A stretch of 6,520 bases of DNA, from assembly GCA_003251995.1 (NCBI GenBank), contig QKDT01000264.1:1-6520 (forward strand), in the 5' to 3' direction. The position numbers and the translations under genes were made by a program. The notes under the pieces were generated by a model that did no database searches, was not told the DNA's origin, and saw nothing but the letters and a program-made list of their open reading frames with translations. Positions 5,755-6,520 of this stretch are shown in pieces. The first letter of the stretch is position 1, and every line of letters starts with the position of its first letter. The stretch comes from Desulfovibrio desulfuricans (lineage in GTDB: Bacteria > Desulfobacterota > Desulfovibrionia > Desulfovibrionales > Desulfovibrionaceae).

Positions 5755-6520
5755 TCAACCATTTGCCTGTTTTTGTGACCGCCAGACTTGCAGCGGTGCT
5801 TGCTTTGGCCCTGACCTTTTGCGCCCCGACCATCAATGCCGCAGCGCAACAACAAAAAAATTTTCCTGATGCGGCAACGGTAGAAAGCATCGCCGCGCAA
5901 GGATACGTTTACGGTCTACCCATAGTGATGCACTATGCTGTCACCTACGAATATTCCGTTGACCGCCAATCCCCGCAATACAAGGCTCCGTTCAACACGT
6001 TGCGCAACGCCGCGCAGGTTTTCACCTATAAGGATACCGTGGTCATCACGCCTAACAGTGATACGCCCTACTCCTTCGCCTGCCTTGACCTGCGGGCCGA
6101 ACCCATTGTGATTTCGGTACCGGAGGACACCGACGGACGGTATTTCAGCGTGCAGCTTGTGGATGCCAACACCTTCAACTTTGGCTACATAGGCAGCAGA
6201 ACAACCGGCAACGGCGGGGGCAGTTACCTTGTGGCGGGGCCTGGATGGAAGGGTACGCCACCAGCGGGCATGCGCGTATTCCGCTCAGACGCGCAATTTG
6301 CCATGGCCCTGTTCCGCACACAGTTGTTCAAACCCGCAGATATTGAAAATGTAAAAAAATTTCAGTCCGGCTACGCCGTAAGGCCGCCTTCTAGCTACTT
6401 GGGCCAAACCCCGCCTCCGGCACTGCCATTGCCGCACTTTCCCAACATAGGGCAAAACTTTTTGAAGCCGGAATTTTTCGATTATCTGGCTTTTGCACTG
6501 CAGTTTGCCCCTGCCGGGCC
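5751..6520 (+). CDS. Exported DUF1254-domain protein, 3' end beyond window
   Basis: The frame is open for 256 codons and runs off the right edge, so the C-terminus is unseen. The N-terminus is a typical Sec signal peptide: a short polar start with Arg12, a hydrophobic core (about 13-25) and likely cleavage after Ala30 or Ala32. Cys24 is preceded by Phe, which does not fit a lipobox, so a lipoprotein is unlikely. The mature part resembles DUF1254 (PF06863): GYVYGLPIVMHY (51-62), FNTLRNA (81-87), TPNSDTPYSFACLDLR (100-115), GRYFSVQLVDANTFNFGYIG (129-148) and YLVAGPGWKG (159-168). Family members usually carry a C-terminal DUF1214 domain, expected beyond position 6520. The biochemical role of the family is not established. 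It is divergent from the ybhGFSR operon and shares its 221-bp control region. The ATG at 5751 was chosen because an in-frame GTG at 5742 sits too close to GGAG. I see no convincing plus-strand promoter. Confidence 0.88.
   Translation, partial: MINHLPVFVTARLAAVLALALTFCAPTINAAAQQQKNFPDAATVESIAAQGYVYGLPIVMHYAVTYEYSVDRQSPQYKAPFNTLRNAAQVFTYKDTVVITPNSDTPYSFACLDLRAEPIVISVPEDTDGRYFSVQLVDANTFNFGYIGSRTTGNGGGSYLVAGPGWKGTPPAGMRVFRSDAQFAMALFRTQLFKPADIENVKKFQSGYAVRPPSSYLGQTPPPALPLPHFPNIGQNFLKPEFFDYLAFALQFAPAG

Overview
The window looks like chromosomal DNA of a Gram-negative bacterium with fairly GC-rich coding sequence. The evidence is a periplasmic adaptor with a membrane anchor, a signal-peptide-bearing exported protein and a two-permease ABC exporter. 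A proteobacterium or a Desulfovibrio-like anaerobe is plausible, but nothing here fixes the genus.

Layout. Positions 1-192 hold no gene I can support, only a short 13-bp tandem repeat (44-82). Positions 193-5529 are one tightly packed minus-strand operon. Read in the direction of transcription it is ybhG (HlyD-type periplasmic adaptor), ybhF (two ATPase domains in one chain), ybhS and ybhR (two ABC-2 type permeases). The order and protein sizes match the E. coli ybhGFSR cluster. ybhG/ybhF overlap by ATGA and ybhS/ybhR by TGATG, while a 74-bp gap separates ybhF from ybhS. Positions 5530-5750 are a divergent control region. It holds a good Shine-Dalgarno for ybhG, a sigma70-like promoter with an operator-like dyad in its spacer, and a GC-rich hairpin in the predicted leader. 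From 5751 to the right edge runs a plus-strand gene for an exported DUF1254 protein, cut off by the window.

How the genes work together. YbhF should power a YbhS-YbhR membrane channel, and YbhG should link it across the periplasm, presumably to an outer-membrane channel encoded elsewhere. No outer-membrane partner and no TetR-type regulator (CecR in E. coli) lies in the window. The most notable points are the asymmetric ATP sites of YbhF, a long low-complexity linker between its two ATPase halves, the dyad inside the ybhG promoter, and a two-codon ORF overlapping the DUF1254 start. I see no clearly novel system; this is mostly a known exporter family with some unusual local details. All family comparisons are from memory, with no alignment or database search run.
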